From: an uncultured Chromatiaceae bacterium
Lineage (GTDB): Bacteria; Pseudomonadota; Gammaproteobacteria; Enterobacterales; Alteromonadaceae
Reading direction: 5' to 3'
DNA: 7,937 nucleotides
NCBI GenBank assembly: GCA_946481195.1
Contig: CAMLNG010000159.1
Location: 1-7,937 of the forward strand
Shown piece by piece: positions 1 through 7,937 of the stretch (the first letter of the stretch is position 1; the number at the start of each line of letters is the position of its first letter). The notes below the pieces were generated by a model. That model made no database searches, was not told where the DNA came from, and worked only from the letters and a program-made list of their open reading frames with translations. Position numbers and translations under genes: made by a program.

Positions 1-338
1 TGGTGCTGAAAGCCGAAGTCTGGAATGGCAGTCAGTTTGTGCTGCACAGCGCCGATAGCTGCAGTGATGTTCTGCCCGCATCTTTAACCGCAACAGGGAC
101 GCCGGCGCTGACCGTCAATGGCAGCAATACCAAGCTTGCTGCTGGTGTCAATCCAACCAATACTCTGTTGCTATCCGCGCCGGAGCAAAATGGCAGCTGG
201 GGCTTGCAGTATCAGGCACCGGTCTGGCTGAAATACAACTGGAACACCAGTACCGCAGGTGATGAAGACCCCAGTGCCACAGCATTATTTGGTCGTTACC
301 GTGGTAACGACCGGCTGATTTATCAGCGCGAACAATAA
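1..338 (+). CDS. mshQ: MshQ-like MSHA biogenesis protein, C-terminal end (partial, DUF6701 family)
   Basis: This is the last 112 codons or so of a gene that begins before the window; the frame is open from the first base and ends with TAA at 336-338. The fragment has two hallmarks of the C-terminal DUF6701 region of MshQ-type proteins as I know them. Near the left edge is a stretch reading AEVWNGSQFVLHSADSC, with a conserved Trp-Asn-Gly and an Asp-Ser-Cys. The end has WLKYNWN, then a DPSATALFGRYRG segment and a final IYQRE. MshQ genes lie at the end of mannose-sensitive haemagglutinin type IV pilus clusters; the protein is large and probably exported, but its exact role is not settled. Its position directly upstream of mreB matches the MSHA locus of Vibrio and Shewanella relatives, which supports the call. 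A GTG at position 3 is not the real start, because the family is far longer. The family call is firm and the symbol slightly less so. Confidence 0.85.
   Translation, partial: VLKAEVWNGSQFVLHSADSCSDVLPASLTATGTPALTVNGSNTKLAAGVNPTNTLLLSAPEQNGSWGLQYQAPVWLKYNWNTSTAGDEDPSATALFGRYRGNDRLIYQREQ
291..327. repeat. Two back-to-back inverted repeats at the 3' end of mshQ
   Basis: The first repeat has perfect 10-base arms, GGTCGTTACC at 291-300 and GGTAACGACC at 303-312, separated by only two bases. As RNA it could form a 9-bp stem with a 4-base loop. The second follows after one base: GCTGAT at 314-319 and ATCAGC at 322-327, again with a two-base centre. Both lie inside the coding sequence, which ends at 338, and encode the conserved GRYRGNDRLIYQR end. 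No T-run follows, so this is not a standard Rho-independent terminator. Family codon constraints may account for part of the symmetry. A role as an mRNA 3' stability element or protein site is possible but unproven. Confidence 0.6.
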
Positions 339-421
339 CACCTGGTTTACAGCATGGCCGATCACCCGGCTGTTGGCGCAATTGCAGCTTGGTTTCAGTG
401 GCGAAAAGTGTAAGATAAAGC

Positions 422-450
422 TATCCACCCGGCGCATTGTTACTTAAAAT
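422..450 (+). promoter_or_regulatory. Weak sigma-70-type promoter candidate upstream of mreB
   Basis: TAAAAT at 445-450 matches five of six bases of the -10 consensus. At a 17-base spacing the -35 position (422-427, TATCCA) matches only three of six bases. A second, poorer -10 candidate is TAAGAT at 411-416. mreB needs a promoter somewhere in this gap if mshQ transcription does not supply it, and this is the most AT-rich part of the gap. The choice is a visual consensus match only. Confidence 0.25.
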
Positions 451-471
451 GTGCACAAAATTTTGTCGAGT

Positions 472-473
<2 letters not shown>
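440..473. repeat. Nested AT-rich palindromes in the mshQ-mreB gap
   Basis: ACAAAATTTTGT (455-466) is a perfect 12-base palindrome. It overlaps TGTGCACA (450-457), a perfect 8-base palindrome. Around them, TTACT (440-444) pairs with AGTAA (469-473) and AAAAT (446-450) with ATTTT (460-464). They sit at and just after the candidate -10 box, where an operator would be placed. I do not recognise a known regulator consensus, and AT-rich sequence makes short palindromes common. Confidence 0.5.
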
Positions 474-1595
<1,122 letters not shown>

Positions 1596-1620
1596 CTGAA
1601 CCTGTCCGGCGGCCGAGTTC

Positions 1621-2505
1621 ATGAAACCTATTTTTGATCGCGGACCCTCACTGCCGCTGCGGCTGTTTTTTGCGCTGCTGGCCAGTGTGGGTCTTATCAC
1701 ATTAGATCACTACACCAGCAGTTCAGCCCAGCTGCGCAGTTATCTGACTGCTGCAGTCAGCCCTTTGTTTTACCTCGCAAATTTACCGCAAGACCTGATG
1801 TTCGGCGCCTCCGAGCAGTTTAAGTCGCAACAAAAAATTCTCGAAGAAAACCAAACGCTGAAAGACACTTTGCTGCTGCAAAACGGTCAGCTGCAACGGC
1901 TGCAGTTTTTACAGCAGGAAAATGACAAACTGCGGGCTTTGCTCGGTGCCAGTCCGGTCACTGAAGGCAAACGGCTGATTGCCGAAGTGCTGGCGGTGTA
2001 CAGCCATCCGTTTAGCCATCAGATAGTGCTGAACAAAGGCAGTAAAGACGGCGTCACTATCGGCCAGCCGCTGATTGACGATTTAGGGGTACTGGGACAG
2101 GTGGTGAGCGTCGGGCCAACGTCCAGCCGGGCGATTTTAATCGCCGACAACACCCATGCGATTTCCGGCCGGATTGAACGCACCGGTTTAAGCGTGGTGG
2201 CCGAAGGCATAGGTCAGGCCAACGCGCTTCGGCTCATTCATTTACCACACAGCACAGACGTAGTAGAAGGTGACCGCTTACTGACATCGGGCCTGGACGG
2301 TGTGTTCCCGGAAGGTTATCCGATTGGTCGCATCAGCAAAGTGTATCGCGACGCGCGTTTGCCGTTTTTACAGGTCACCGCTGAGCCGTACGCCAAGCTG
2401 GATCGCATCCGCTATGTGTTATTAGTGTGGCCACATCAGGGTACCACTGTCGCAGATCCGGAAATCGTCAATCCACCGGAAGCCACAGAGCCGGAGCAGA
2501 AATAA
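1621..2505 (+). CDS. mreC: Rod-shape-determining protein MreC (short C-terminal tail)
   Basis: MreC is a bitopic inner-membrane protein whose periplasmic part binds and activates PBP2 in the elongasome. The 294-residue product begins MKPIFDRGPSL, almost the same as E. coli MreC. It has one transmembrane segment (about 11-28), a periplasmic coiled coil (about 65-108, rich in Leu, Gln and Glu), and then the conserved beta-rich domain (about 112-270). That domain holds NKGSKDGVTIGQP, GVLGQVV and the TSGLDGVFPEGYPIG block. E. coli MreC is roughly 70 residues longer because of a Pro/Ala/Gln-rich tail; here only a short acidic, Pro-containing tail remains (WPHQGTT to the end). The ATG has only a weak Shine-Dalgarno match (GAG at 1615-1617), but the protein start is fixed by homology. 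The stop overlaps the mreD start by one base. Confidence 0.98.
   Translation: MKPIFDRGPSLPLRLFFALLASVGLITLDHYTSSSAQLRSYLTAAVSPLFYLANLPQDLMFGASEQFKSQQKILEENQTLKDTLLLQNGQLQRLQFLQQENDKLRALLGASPVTEGKRLIAEVLAVYSHPFSHQIVLNKGSKDGVTIGQPLIDDLGVLGQVVSVGPTSSRAILIADNTHAISGRIERTGLSVVAEGIGQANALRLIHLPHSTDVVEGDRLLTSGLDGVFPEGYPIGRISKVYRDARLPFLQVTAEPYAKLDRIRYVLLVWPHQGTTVADPEIVNPPEATEPEQK
2493..2496 (+). promoter_or_regulatory. Ribosome binding site of mreD inside the mreC end
   Basis: GGAG lies 8 bases before the ATG at 2505, within the last codons of mreC. It supports this start over an in-frame ATG at 2427, which would add 26 hydrophilic residues in front of the first membrane segment. Confidence 0.6.
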
Positions 2506-2987
2506 TGCAGCAAAACTGGCGTTTTTTATGGATCCATCTGACCTTGCTGTTGGCGTTATTGCTGGCAGTGATGCCACTACCGGCCGAAGTCAAACTGTTC
2601 CGGCCTGACTGGCCTTTATTGGTGCTGTGTTATTGGGTGCTGGCGCTGCCACACCGCGCCAGTATCGGCACTGCGTTTGTGATGGGATTTCTGGTCGATG
2701 TGATGGTCGGCACTGTACTTGGTGTCAATGCGTTGGGTTATGCAGTGGTTACTTTTATCGTTGCAGCCAATTATCTGAAGATCCGGAACTTTTCCATTCT
2801 GCAGCAGGCCTTATTAATCGGCATGTTGCTGGCTTTGTACCACTTATTGCTGTTCTGGCTCAGTCATTTCCTGACCGGTGTCTATTTCCGCGCAGCTTAT
2901 TTATGGCCTGTGCTGACCGGTATGTTAGTCTGGCCGTATATTTTCCTGTTTTTGCGCCGGATGCGCCGCCAACTGAAGATCCAATAA
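2505..2987 (+). CDS. mreD: Rod-shape-determining membrane protein MreD
   Basis: MreD is an integral inner-membrane member of the elongasome that works with MreC in controlling side-wall synthesis. The product is 160 residues (E. coli about 162) and mostly hydrophobic, with five to six likely membrane segments (about 8-24, 37-50, 54-70, 74-91, 102-121 and 131-152). It carries the family motif RPDW (33-36) and the GFLVDVMVGTVLGVNALGY block (about 61-79). It ends in a basic tail, RRMRRQLK, which suggests a cytoplasmic C-terminus. The ATG shares its A with the mreC TAA (TAATG), the usual mark of translational coupling, and maf begins after a single base. Identity is supported by the neighbours as well as by motifs, since MreD proteins are weakly conserved in sequence. 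Confidence 0.97.
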   Translation: MQQNWRFLWIHLTLLLALLLAVMPLPAEVKLFRPDWPLLVLCYWVLALPHRASIGTAFVMGFLVDVMVGTVLGVNALGYAVVTFIVAANYLKIRNFSILQQALLIGMLLALYHLLLFWLSHFLTGVYFRAAYLWPVLTGMLVWPYIFLFLRRMRRQLKIQ

Positions 2988-2988
2988 T

Positions 2989-3564
2989 ATGACCCGCATT
3001 GCGCTTGCTTCCGCTTCACCGCGTCGCCGTGAATTGTTATCTCAGCTTGAGGTGGATTTTGTCGTGGTGCAGGCGCCGATTGACGAAGCGGTATTGCCAG
3101 GCGAGGTGGCGGCCGATTATGTATTAAGGCTGGCCAAAGCCAAAGCGCTGGCGGGTTTTCGGGCGCAGCCTGAGCCATTGCCGACGCTCGGTGCAGATAC
3201 CATAGTCGTCGTTGACGGCGCGATCCTCGGGAAGCCGCAAGATGAAGCGGATTTCCTGCGGATGATGCGGTTACTGCGTGGCCGTTGCCATCAGGTTTAT
3301 ACCGCAGTCGCGCTGTGCCGTGATGCCGATGCTGAACCTAAGGCGGTAACCGTCGCCACTGACGTCTGGTTTGGGCCAATGAGCGAAGCGCAGATGCTGG
3401 CGTACTGGCACAGCGGCGAGCCTGCTGACAAAGCCGGTGGTTATGGCATTCAGGGGCTTGGTGGCCGTTTTATTGAAAAAATTCATGGCAGTTATTTTGC
3501 CGTCGTCGGTTTGCCATTATTTGAAACCGCTGCATTGCTGGCGGAGTTGCCGGAGGCTGTATGA
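2989..3564 (+). CDS. maf: Maf family nucleoside triphosphate pyrophosphatase (YhdE type, dTTP/UTP)
   Basis: Maf proteins hydrolyse nucleoside triphosphates to the monophosphate and pyrophosphate; the YhdE branch prefers dTTP, UTP and some modified pyrimidine nucleotides, and is seen as a house-cleaning enzyme in the cytoplasm. The 191-residue product (E. coli YhdE about 197) has the signature SASPRRRELL (8-17), an acidic DE pair (32-33), the Lys-rich AKAKA segment (49-53), the GADT motif with the likely catalytic Asp (D70), GKP (80-82), and the late EPADKAGGYGIQG motif. The sub-family is assigned from position between mreD and rng, where E. coli yhdE sits; the m7GTP-specific YceF branch is elsewhere in genomes. 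The ATG is one base past the mreD stop with a weak GAAGA at 2975-2979. The stop overlaps the rng start (ATGA). Confidence 0.97.
   Translation: MTRIALASASPRRRELLSQLEVDFVVVQAPIDEAVLPGEVAADYVLRLAKAKALAGFRAQPEPLPTLGADTIVVVDGAILGKPQDEADFLRMMRLLRGRCHQVYTAVALCRDADAEPKAVTVATDVWFGPMSEAQMLAYWHSGEPADKAGGYGIQGLGGRFIEKIHGSYFAVVGLPLFETAALLAELPEAV
3552..3556 (+). promoter_or_regulatory. Ribosome binding site of rng inside the maf end
   Basis: GGAGG is a strong Shine-Dalgarno core but only 4 bases from the ATG at 3561, closer than usual. A second GGAG at 3542-3545 is farther away. Both lie in the final maf codons, in keeping with coupled translation. Confidence 0.55.
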
Positions 3565-5027
3565 GCGCCGAACTGCTAATCAACGTCACCCCCAGTGAAA
3601 CCCGGGTGGCCCTGATAGAAAATGGAGTATTGCAGGAAGTCCATATCGAGCGGCAGGCCCGGCATGGTCTGGTTGGCAATATTTACATCGGCAAAGTCAG
3701 CCGGGTGTTGCCAGGCATGCAGGCCGCTTTTGTTGATATTGGTTTGGATAAAGCAGCATTTTTGCATGCGTCCGACATTATCCAGCGTGACGCCAACGAT
3801 CTGGAAGTCAAAGTAGCTGCGGTTAAAGACATCCGCCTGCTGGTGCATGAAGGCCAGTATCTGCTGGTGCAGGTGGTGAAAGATCCGCTTGGCACTAAAG
3901 GTGCGCGCCTGACCACCGACATCACTTTGCCTTCGCGTTATCTGGTATTTATGCCAGGTTCACCGCATGTCGGCGTGTCGCAACGCATTGAATCCGATGA
4001 AGAACGCCAGCGCTTAAAAGACATTGTCTCCACTTGCCTTGATGATGATAACGGCGGTTTTATCGTCCGCACTGCAGCGGACGGCGCCTGCGAAGTGGAG
4101 CTGCTGCAGGATGCGCGGTTTTTGAAAAAACTCTGGGCCAAAATCCAGAAGCGCAAACAAAAACACCGCAAAGAAGCGATGTTGTATGAAGATTTAACGC
4201 TGGCATTTCGCATTCTGCGCGATTTTGTCGGCAGCGATTTAGAACGGGTGCGGGTCGATTCAAAAATGACCTGGCAGGCGCTGCATGCATTCACTGAAGA
4301 ATTTATTCCGCAGATGACTGAGAAGCTGGAATATTACCCCGGTGAGCGGCCGGTGTTTGACCTGTTTGACGTCGAAAACGAAATTCAGCGCGCGCTGGAT
4401 CGCAAAGTCCCGCTGAAAAGCGGCGGTTATCTCATCATCGATCAAACCGAAGCGATGACGACGATTGACGTCAATACCGGCGCTTTTGTCGGCCACCGTA
4501 ACCTCGAAGAAACCATTTTTAATACCAATATCGAAGCAACACAGGCGATTGCCCGTCAGCTGCGATTACGTAACCTTGGTGGCATTATCATCATTGATTT
4601 CATCGACATGCAAAGCGAAGAGCATCAGCGTCGTGTGTTGCATAGTCTTGAAATCGCTTTATCCCGCGACAAAACCAAAACCAATATTCACGGTTTTTCC
4701 GCGCTTGGCCTGGTCGAAATGACGCGAAAACGTACCCGCGAAAGTCTGGAGCATGTGCTCTGTACTGAGTGCCCGGTCTGTGCCGGCCGTGGTTCGCTGA
4801 AAACTGTCGAGACGGTCTGTTTTGAAATTATGCGGGAAATTGTCCGGGTCAACCGCGCTTATGCCGCTGACAAGTTTGTCGTCTATGCCTCGCCGGCGGT
4901 TAAGGAAGCTTTAATCAACGACGAATACCATAACCTGGCTGAGCTGGAAGTTTTTATCAGTAAACAGATCAGTGTCGTGATAGAGCCGCAATATACCCAG
5001 GAACAATTTGACGTGGTGATGATGTAG
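3561..5027 (+). CDS. rng: Ribonuclease G
   Basis: RNase G (also called CafA) is a single-strand endoribonuclease related to the catalytic half of RNase E; it trims the 5' end of 16S rRNA and helps degrade certain mRNAs. The 488-residue product matches the E. coli length (489), with no RNase E-type C-terminal scaffold. Order of parts: a short N-terminal segment beginning MSAELLINVTPSETRVA; an S1 RNA-binding domain from about residue 39 (GNIYIGKVSRVLPGMQAAFVDIG); the 5'-sensor and RNase H-like regions; a DNase I-like catalytic domain with the metal-binding Asp residues D303 (TIDVNTG) and D346 (IIIIDFIDM); and the zinc-link cysteines C404 and C407 (CPVC). These four positions equal the RNase E numbering, so the enzyme looks intact. 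It overlaps maf by four bases (ATGA) and its TAG shares a G with the yhdP start. Confidence 0.98.
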   Translation: MSAELLINVTPSETRVALIENGVLQEVHIERQARHGLVGNIYIGKVSRVLPGMQAAFVDIGLDKAAFLHASDIIQRDANDLEVKVAAVKDIRLLVHEGQYLLVQVVKDPLGTKGARLTTDITLPSRYLVFMPGSPHVGVSQRIESDEERQRLKDIVSTCLDDDNGGFIVRTAADGACEVELLQDARFLKKLWAKIQKRKQKHRKEAMLYEDLTLAFRILRDFVGSDLERVRVDSKMTWQALHAFTEEFIPQMTEKLEYYPGERPVFDLFDVENEIQRALDRKVPLKSGGYLIIDQTEAMTTIDVNTGAFVGHRNLEETIFNTNIEATQAIARQLRLRNLGGIIIIDFIDMQSEEHQRRVLHSLEIALSRDKTKTNIHGFSALGLVEMTRKRTRESLEHVLCTECPVCAGRGSLKTVETVCFEIMREIVRVNRAYAADKFVVYASPAVKEALINDEYHNLAELEVFISKQISVVIEPQYTQEQFDVVMM

Positions 5028-7937
5028 TGGCGCGGCTTCAGCGTGCCGGTTGGTTTTGCCTGCATAAACTCTGGCTGCTGTTTGCAGTCGGTGTAGTGCT
5101 GCTTGCCACACTGGTCACGTTGCTGCGGGTTGGGTTGCCTTATGCCACCGGCTATAAAACTGATATCGAACAGTTTATCGCAACGCAGTATGGCGCGCCG
5201 GTACGTATCGGTCAGCTCAGCGCGGCCTGGCAAAGTACCGGCCCGGCCTTGTTACTGCAGCAAGTGGCAGTGCAATCGCCGGCTGGTGACACCTTACTGC
5301 AAGTTGGTGAATTGCGGGTGCGTCTCGACTTCTGGGCCAGCCTGACCAGCCTGCAACTCAAAGCCGATGATTTTGAGTTATCCGGCCTGCATCTGACCAT
5401 CGACAGCCAGCGTCTGCTGCAACAAAACGCCGAAACACCGGCAACTGATCCGGAACCGCTGTTCAGCGCTGTCGAACAACTGCTGTTTCAGCAGCTGAAA
5501 AACTTCACACTGGTCGACAGCAAACTGACGCTGCGTTCGCAATATACCCCACCGATTGAAATGCAAATCCGCCGGCTGGCCTGGCTCAATGCCGGAGAGC
5601 GTCATCAGGGTTCCGGCGAAGTAGAAATCGCCGGCGTCACCGGCAATGCGCTGGCCTTTGTGCTGGACCTGAATGGCGACAGCCTGGCCAAAAGCCGTGG
5701 CCAGCTGTATTTGTCCAGCAATGACCTGAACGTTTTACCCTGGTTTGAGAAACTGTTGCCGGAAAGCCGTAAACTGGCGCGCGCCGATATTAACTTTCAG
5801 GCCTGGGGCGATATCGCCGACGGCACCTTACAGCAAATTCAAATTGCGCTGGCAGAAAACCGGCTGATGTGGCGACAGGACGACCAGACGCAGCAGCTGA
5901 GCCTCGGCAAAGGCCAGTTATTGTGGCAACCGACGCAAGACGGCTGGCAGCTGTTATCCAGTCAGCTGACGCTGACGTCGGGCACGCAAAGCTGGCACGA
6001 CTTCCAGCTGCAGCTGGTCAGTCAGCAAGGGGTTTATTCCGGTTCGCTGCAACAACTGCAACTGCAGGCGGCGGTGCCGTTGGCGCAGCTGTTTGCCGAA
6101 GACTCGGCTGCACTGCGGAAAATCCTGTCGTTTCAGACCGATGCCCGCATTACGCAGCTCGGCATGCAGCTCAGCGACAAACAATGGTTTGTCAGTGGCG
6201 ACTTTATCGATTTTAACTCTGTCCCGGTCGACGATGTCCCGGGCCTGACCGGCCTCACCGGCCATTTCAGCGCGAGCCCCAACTATATTCTGCTCGACTT
6301 ACAAGGTGTTGACGGTGCTTTAAGCTGGGGCGAGGCTTTCAGCCGAGCCACACCCTACCAGAGTCTGCAGACCCGTATTGAAGTGCTGCAGCAACAAGGG
6401 CAATGGCGCGTGCAAATCCCGCGGCTGGCACTGCGCCATCCGGAGATTGAAGCAGACGCCCAGCTGGTGCTGGAACTGGGTGAAAAGCCCGGTATGACCT
6501 TGCTGGGCGAACTACGCAAAGTACCAGTCGCCGATGCGCGGCATTATTTCCCGACCCGGCATATGCCGGAATCGGTGATCAATTACCTGACGCCGGCGCT
6601 GTTAAGCGGCCAGGTGCCGGTGGCGCGGGTGCTGTGGCATGGTGCTTTTAAAGATTTCCCGTATGACAAACACAACGGTATTTTTCAGGCGCAGGCTTTT
6701 ATCGCCGACACCGAGTTTTCGTTTGACCCGCACTGGCCGGTGATTAAAGGCATGCAGGCTGAACTGCTGTTTGAAAATGCCGGCATGCTGATTCAGAGCC
6801 AGGCCGGCCAACTGTTTGATGTGCCGCTGGAAAACGGTGTTACTGCGCGGATCCCGGATTTATTTCATGCCGAAACACTGTTGATTGATATTGAACGTCA
6901 GACCCAGGCCGAAGGGGTCAGCGGCTTAATGCTGGCATCGCCACTCAGTGATTCAGTCGGGGCCACACTGGATTATCTCGGCGTCAGCGGCCTGGTCAAT
7001 GCCAAAGTGCAGCTGCAGATTGGCCTGAAAAAAACCGGCGTGCGGGCTTTAGGTGATGTTGAGTTTTTTGCCAATCAGCTGAATATCCGTGCGCCAGCCG
7101 TCGCGGTAGAACAGCTGCAGGGCCATCTGCAGTTTGATAACGACAAAATCGACAGTGAACAGCTGATGTTTGTCAGCCACGGCGTGCCGCTCAATGCCAC
7201 TTTGCACGGCGCACAGCAGGACGGGCAATATCAGGTGCAACTCAAAGCCCACGGTGAACAACAAATCGACCAGCTGCTGGCGCTGGTGTCGGAAGAATGG
7301 CGGGAACTTGGCAAGGGCCTGGCCAATTTCAGCTGGGATTTAAATATTCAGTTGCCCAAAACTGGCTTCAGTTATCAGTCGACTGCGCTGATGGATCTGG
7401 CTGCTGTCGAGCTGCAACTGCCGGCACCTTATGGCAAAACTGCGGCCGATGGCGCTACAGTGCTACTGCAAAGTTCTGGTAACGAAAATGCGTCCAGTAT
7501 TGAGATGCGTTATGGCGACCAGGCGCAGCTGCAGGCGCGGCTTGACCAGCAAAGCGGCAAAATTACCGGGGCTTTGCTGAGTCTCGGATTGCCGAGCAGC
7601 GAGCTGCGGGATGGCTTTTTTATCGATGTGAATTTAGAGCAGGCAGAACTCGCCCCCTGGATCAGTTTATTGCAGCATCAGCTGGCGGCGCTGGAACCGG
7701 GTGAAGACCCGATGTTTCCGCCCTTGTCCGCCGTCAATGGCCGGATTAAGCAGCTGACCTTGTTTGACGATGTGTCACTGAATCAACTGAGCTTTCAGCT
7801 AAAGCCTGACACTGACCAATATCAGCTGCACTTAAATGCCATTGAGGCTGAAGGCGACATCTGGTTTGCCAAAGCATTAAAAGAAACCGGCATTAAGGCT
7901 GATTTGGCGCGTTTAGAGCTGATTTTTGCCAATCAGC
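5027..7937 (+). CDS. yhdP: YhdP, AsmA-like envelope phospholipid transport protein (partial, 3' end missing)
   Basis: The frame from GTG at 5027 is open for 970 complete codons to the window edge, checked line by line. YhdP is anchored in the inner membrane and spans the periplasm; with TamB and YdbH it is thought to move phospholipid to the outer membrane. The product starts with a basic segment, a membrane anchor (about 15-33, KLWLLFAVGVVLLATLVTLL), then a long hydrophilic beta-rich periplasmic region. There are recurring GxLxLxxxxL and Gln/Leu-rich stretches typical of AsmA-like repeats, and an HYFPTRHMPESVINYLTPALLSG block that I associate with the YhdP central domain. Full-length proteins are about 1270 residues, so roughly 300 C-terminal residues lie outside. 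GTG is the only usual start after the in-frame stop at 5009-5011; the rng stop and this start overlap as TAGTG. The Shine-Dalgarno match is poor (GGTGAT, 5015-5020), so expression may depend on coupling to rng. Gene order after rng supports the name. Confidence 0.95.
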   Translation, partial: MARLQRAGWFCLHKLWLLFAVGVVLLATLVTLLRVGLPYATGYKTDIEQFIATQYGAPVRIGQLSAAWQSTGPALLLQQVAVQSPAGDTLLQVGELRVRLDFWASLTSLQLKADDFELSGLHLTIDSQRLLQQNAETPATDPEPLFSAVEQLLFQQLKNFTLVDSKLTLRSQYTPPIEMQIRRLAWLNAGERHQGSGEVEIAGVTGNALAFVLDLNGDSLAKSRGQLYLSSNDLNVLPWFEKLLPESRKLARADINFQAWGDIADGTLQQIQIALAENRLMWRQDDQTQQLSLGKGQLLWQPTQDGWQLLSSQLTLTSGTQSWHDFQLQLVSQQGVYSGSLQQLQLQAAVPLAQLFAEDSAALRKILSFQTDARITQLGMQLSDKQWFVSGDFIDFNSVPVDDVPGLTGLTGHFSASPNYILLDLQGVDGALSWGEAFSRATPYQSLQTRIEVLQQQGQWRVQIPRLALRHPEIEADAQLVLELGEKPGMTLLGELRKVPVADARHYFPTRHMPESVINYLTPALLSGQVPVARVLWHGAFKDFPYDKHNGIFQAQAFIADTEFSFDPHWPVIKGMQAELLFENAGMLIQSQAGQLFDVPLENGVTARIPDLFHAETLLIDIERQTQAEGVSGLMLASPLSDSVGATLDYLGVSGLVNAKVQLQIGLKKTGVRALGDVEFFANQLNIRAPAVAVEQLQGHLQFDNDKIDSEQLMFVSHGVPLNATLHGAQQDGQYQVQLKAHGEQQIDQLLALVSEEWRELGKGLANFSWDLNIQLPKTGFSYQSTALMDLAAVELQLPAPYGKTAADGATVLLQSSGNENASSIEMRYGDQAQLQARLDQQSGKITGALLSLGLPSSELRDGFFIDVNLEQAELAPWISLLQHQLAALEPGEDPMFPPLSAVNGRIKQLTLFDDVSLNQLSFQLKPDTDQYQLHLNAIEAEGDIWFAKALKETGIKADLARLELIFANQ

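Noticed and set aside
2427..2504. Upstream ATG start for MreD overlapping mreC by 78 bases
   Set aside because: The extra 26 residues are hydrophilic and not part of the family; TAATG with a GGAG 8 bases before is the better start.
2627..2992. Open frame of 121 codons on the + strand inside mreD
   Set aside because: It is an out-of-frame shadow of mreD with a Cys-rich, arbitrary composition and no recognisable motif.
3938..4294. Antisense open frame of 118 codons opposite rng
   Set aside because: It lies wholly within a gene with intact catalytic motifs; the Ser/Arg-rich product has no features of a real protein.
5103..5345. Open frame of 80 codons at the start of yhdP that could suggest a separate small gene
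   Set aside because: The yhdP frame gives a membrane anchor and periplasmic domain from GTG 5027; the other frame has no start signal or motif.
5869..6265. Overlapping open frames on both strands inside yhdP (115 codons +, 103 codons -)
   Set aside because: The yhdP frame is continuous through this region, and the alternative products are Ala/Arg- or Gln-rich shadows of it.

Overview
The window is a stretch of gammaproteobacterial chromosome, all genes on the + strand, carrying the conserved cluster mreB-mreC-mreD-maf-rng-yhdP preceded by the 3' end of an MSHA pilus gene (mshQ type). The proteins are close to the Escherichia coli versions: MreB is predicted at exactly 347 residues, and RNase G keeps its catalytic and zinc residues at RNase E numbering. 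The mshQ-mreB junction resembles that of Vibrio, Shewanella and related marine or aquatic gammaproteobacteria. An Alteromonadales or Rheinheimera-like host is my best guess, made from gene order and protein similarity recalled without a database search.

Layout: 1-338 is the C-terminal end of an MshQ-like protein (5' end outside the window). 339-551 is the only sizeable non-coding gap (213 bases); it holds AT-rich palindromes, a weak promoter candidate, a terminator-like hairpin and the mreB ribosome binding site. mreB follows (552-1595), then mreC (1621-2505), mreD (2505-2987), maf/yhdE (2989-3564), rng (3561-5027) and the first 970 codons of yhdP (5027 to the window end, 3' end missing). The yhdP frame was read by hand line by line and has no stop; it has no terminator in the window because the gene runs off the edge.

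From mreC onward the genes touch or overlap (TAATG, 1-nt gap, ATGA, TAGTG). This suggests one transcript with translational coupling. MreB, MreC and MreD form the inner-membrane part of the elongasome that guides side-wall peptidoglycan synthesis. Maf is a nucleotide pyrophosphatase, RNase G matures 16S rRNA and degrades some mRNAs, and YhdP is an AsmA-like protein thought to carry phospholipid across the envelope. The cluster therefore mixes cell shape, RNA/nucleotide housekeeping and outer-membrane supply.

I found no mobile element, CRISPR, tRNA/rRNA or defence gene and no sign of an undescribed system. The points worth a second look are the inverted repeats at the end of mshQ and in the mreB leader, the short MreC tail, and the coupled start codons.
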